DNA of 6,286 nt, from contig JAHWJF010000140.1 in the NCBI GenBank assembly GCA_019348515.1, positions 1 to 6,286 of the forward strand, read 5' to 3'. The DNA comes from Chloroflexota bacterium. GTDB taxonomy: Bacteria; Chloroflexota; Chloroflexia; Thermomicrobiales; UBA6265. The notes beneath the pieces were generated by a model. The model ran no database searches, had not been told where the DNA came from, and saw only the letters and a program-made list of their open reading frames with translations. The position numbers and the translations under genes are program-made. Positions 5,622-6,286 of the stretch are shown here, piece by piece (within the stretch, counting starts at the first letter, position 1; each line of letters starts with the position of its first letter).

Positions 5622-6284
5622 ATGGGTGGGTTTGCACGGGCGTTCCTGCGGCCCGCATCCGTGTTCATTCTTGTCGCGGCAATCGTCGCGATCCTCATCG
5701 TCGGCATCGGCGAGCTGTTGCTGGCGCTCCACCCCGAACTTGGGGAGGGCGAAGTATCGGGAATCGCCGCCACCGTCCAGGAGTTCGTGCGCCCGGACCT
5801 GCTGACCGCCCTCGGACTCTCCCTGGTCGTGCTTTTCGGCGGCGCGATCCTGACCCGGCCAAGACGTGAGCCAACGCCTCTCGATGAGCCGGTCGCCATC
5901 GGGGAGCGACCCTTCTTCGCCCCGGTTGAGCCACCACCGATCGACGAGGAGGCCACCAGGCGCGGTCCCCAGGGCACCTGGGCCGACATCCAGCCCGGTT
6001 TCACGCTCTATGCCCGCAACGGTGCGCTGGCAAAGGTCATCGCCATCCTCCCCCCGGAGGAGGAGTACGGCAAGTCCCGGCGCGGCATCGTCTACGCGAG
6101 CGGCTTGTACGGCGCGAACGACGAGATGTGGATCCCACTGGAGGCGGTCTACGTCGTCTACCCGGAGACCGGCTCGGCGTTCCTGGCCGCCAAGGGCGAC
6201 GAGATCGAGCACTTCGGCTGGAACCGTCCGCCGGAGAGCTTCCGCCGGGGTCCGGGGGTACACACGCCGCTGCCGTCGTTCTAA
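5622..6284 (+). CDS. Membrane-anchored protein with PRC-barrel-like C-terminal domain
   Basis: The 220-residue protein has two predicted helices (about 12-36 and 60-78), a Pro/Glu-rich linker (79-118), and a soluble C-terminal domain (about 119-204). That domain begins DIQPGFTLYARNGALAKV, continues with a GLYG turn and WIPLEAVYVVY (170-180), and ends with a short strand and a Trp/Pro segment. The order of elements (entry strand, G-x-x-L-x-K-V turn, glycine turn, IPL-x-AV strand, strand of hydrophobics) resembles PRC-barrel or DUF2171 domains; this is recognition by pattern, not by search. PRC-barrels mediate protein or RNA contacts. The ribosome site is poor (a G-run at 5607-5612), so the start is less sure, though the ATG leaves a complete first helix. 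TAA stop is at 6282-6284. No direct link to the oxidase is visible, and a TATAAT box upstream suggests a separate transcript. Confidence 0.8.
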   Translation: MGGFARAFLRPASVFILVAAIVAILIVGIGELLLALHPELGEGEVSGIAATVQEFVRPDLLTALGLSLVVLFGGAILTRPRREPTPLDEPVAIGERPFFAPVEPPPIDEEATRRGPQGTWADIQPGFTLYARNGALAKVIAILPPEEEYGKSRRGIVYASGLYGANDEMWIPLEAVYVVYPETGSAFLAAKGDEIEHFGWNRPPESFRRGPGVHTPLPSF

Positions 6285-6286
6285 CC

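Noticed and set aside
5301..6263. Long open frame of 320 codons on the minus strand
   Set aside because: It lies opposite two genes with clear membrane-protein sequence, and its translation is Arg/Gly/Pro/Asp-rich with no hydrophobic core or motif, as expected for the reverse of GC-rich coding DNA.

Overview
The window holds most of an aerobic respiratory locus for a caa3-type cytochrome c oxidase, a heme-copper terminal oxidase of family A. Every gene lies on the + strand. The DNA is GC-rich, and the protein signatures are an A1-type subunit I with a C-terminal two-helix extension, a subunit II fused to cytochrome c, a short subunit III, a separate small subunit IV, and a CtaG of the caa3_CtaG family. 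This pattern best fits a Gram-type-ambiguous, GC-rich aerobe such as a Chloroflexota (Thermomicrobia-like) bacterium. That placement is inferred from protein flavour alone; no rRNA or other marker is present.

Layout. Positions 2-706: 3' part of ctaC (subunit II, CuA domain plus a C-terminal cytochrome c domain), cut by the window's left edge. 785-2863: ctaD (subunit I). 2888-3634: ctaE (subunit III, TTG start). 3698-4042: ctaF (subunit IV, GTG start). 4116-5090: ctaG (assembly factor, GTG start). 5186-5515: a small two-helix membrane protein of unknown function. 5622-6284: a two-helix membrane protein with a C-terminal domain resembling a PRC-barrel (DUF2171-like) fold, preceded by a perfect TATAAT box. 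No gap between genes exceeds about 105 bases.

How it works together. Cytochrome c passes electrons to the heme c of subunit II, then to CuA, then to heme a and the heme a3-CuB centre of subunit I, where O2 is reduced to water while protons are pumped. Subunits III and IV stabilise the complex, and CtaG is needed to assemble it. All copper and heme ligands expected of a working enzyme are present in the visible parts. No heme A synthesis gene (ctaA/ctaB) or Sco-type copper chaperone is visible; they may lie upstream or elsewhere.

Most of this is a known system. The less ordinary parts are the two uncharacterised membrane proteins downstream, a palindrome-rich insert in the variable loop of ctaG, strong hairpins in the intergenic gaps, and several subunit-level departures: a long TM3-TM4 loop and C-terminal extension in CtaD, a possible disulfide in the CtaC heme domain, and Asn at a Mg-site position. 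I saw no mobile element, CRISPR array, tRNA or rRNA.
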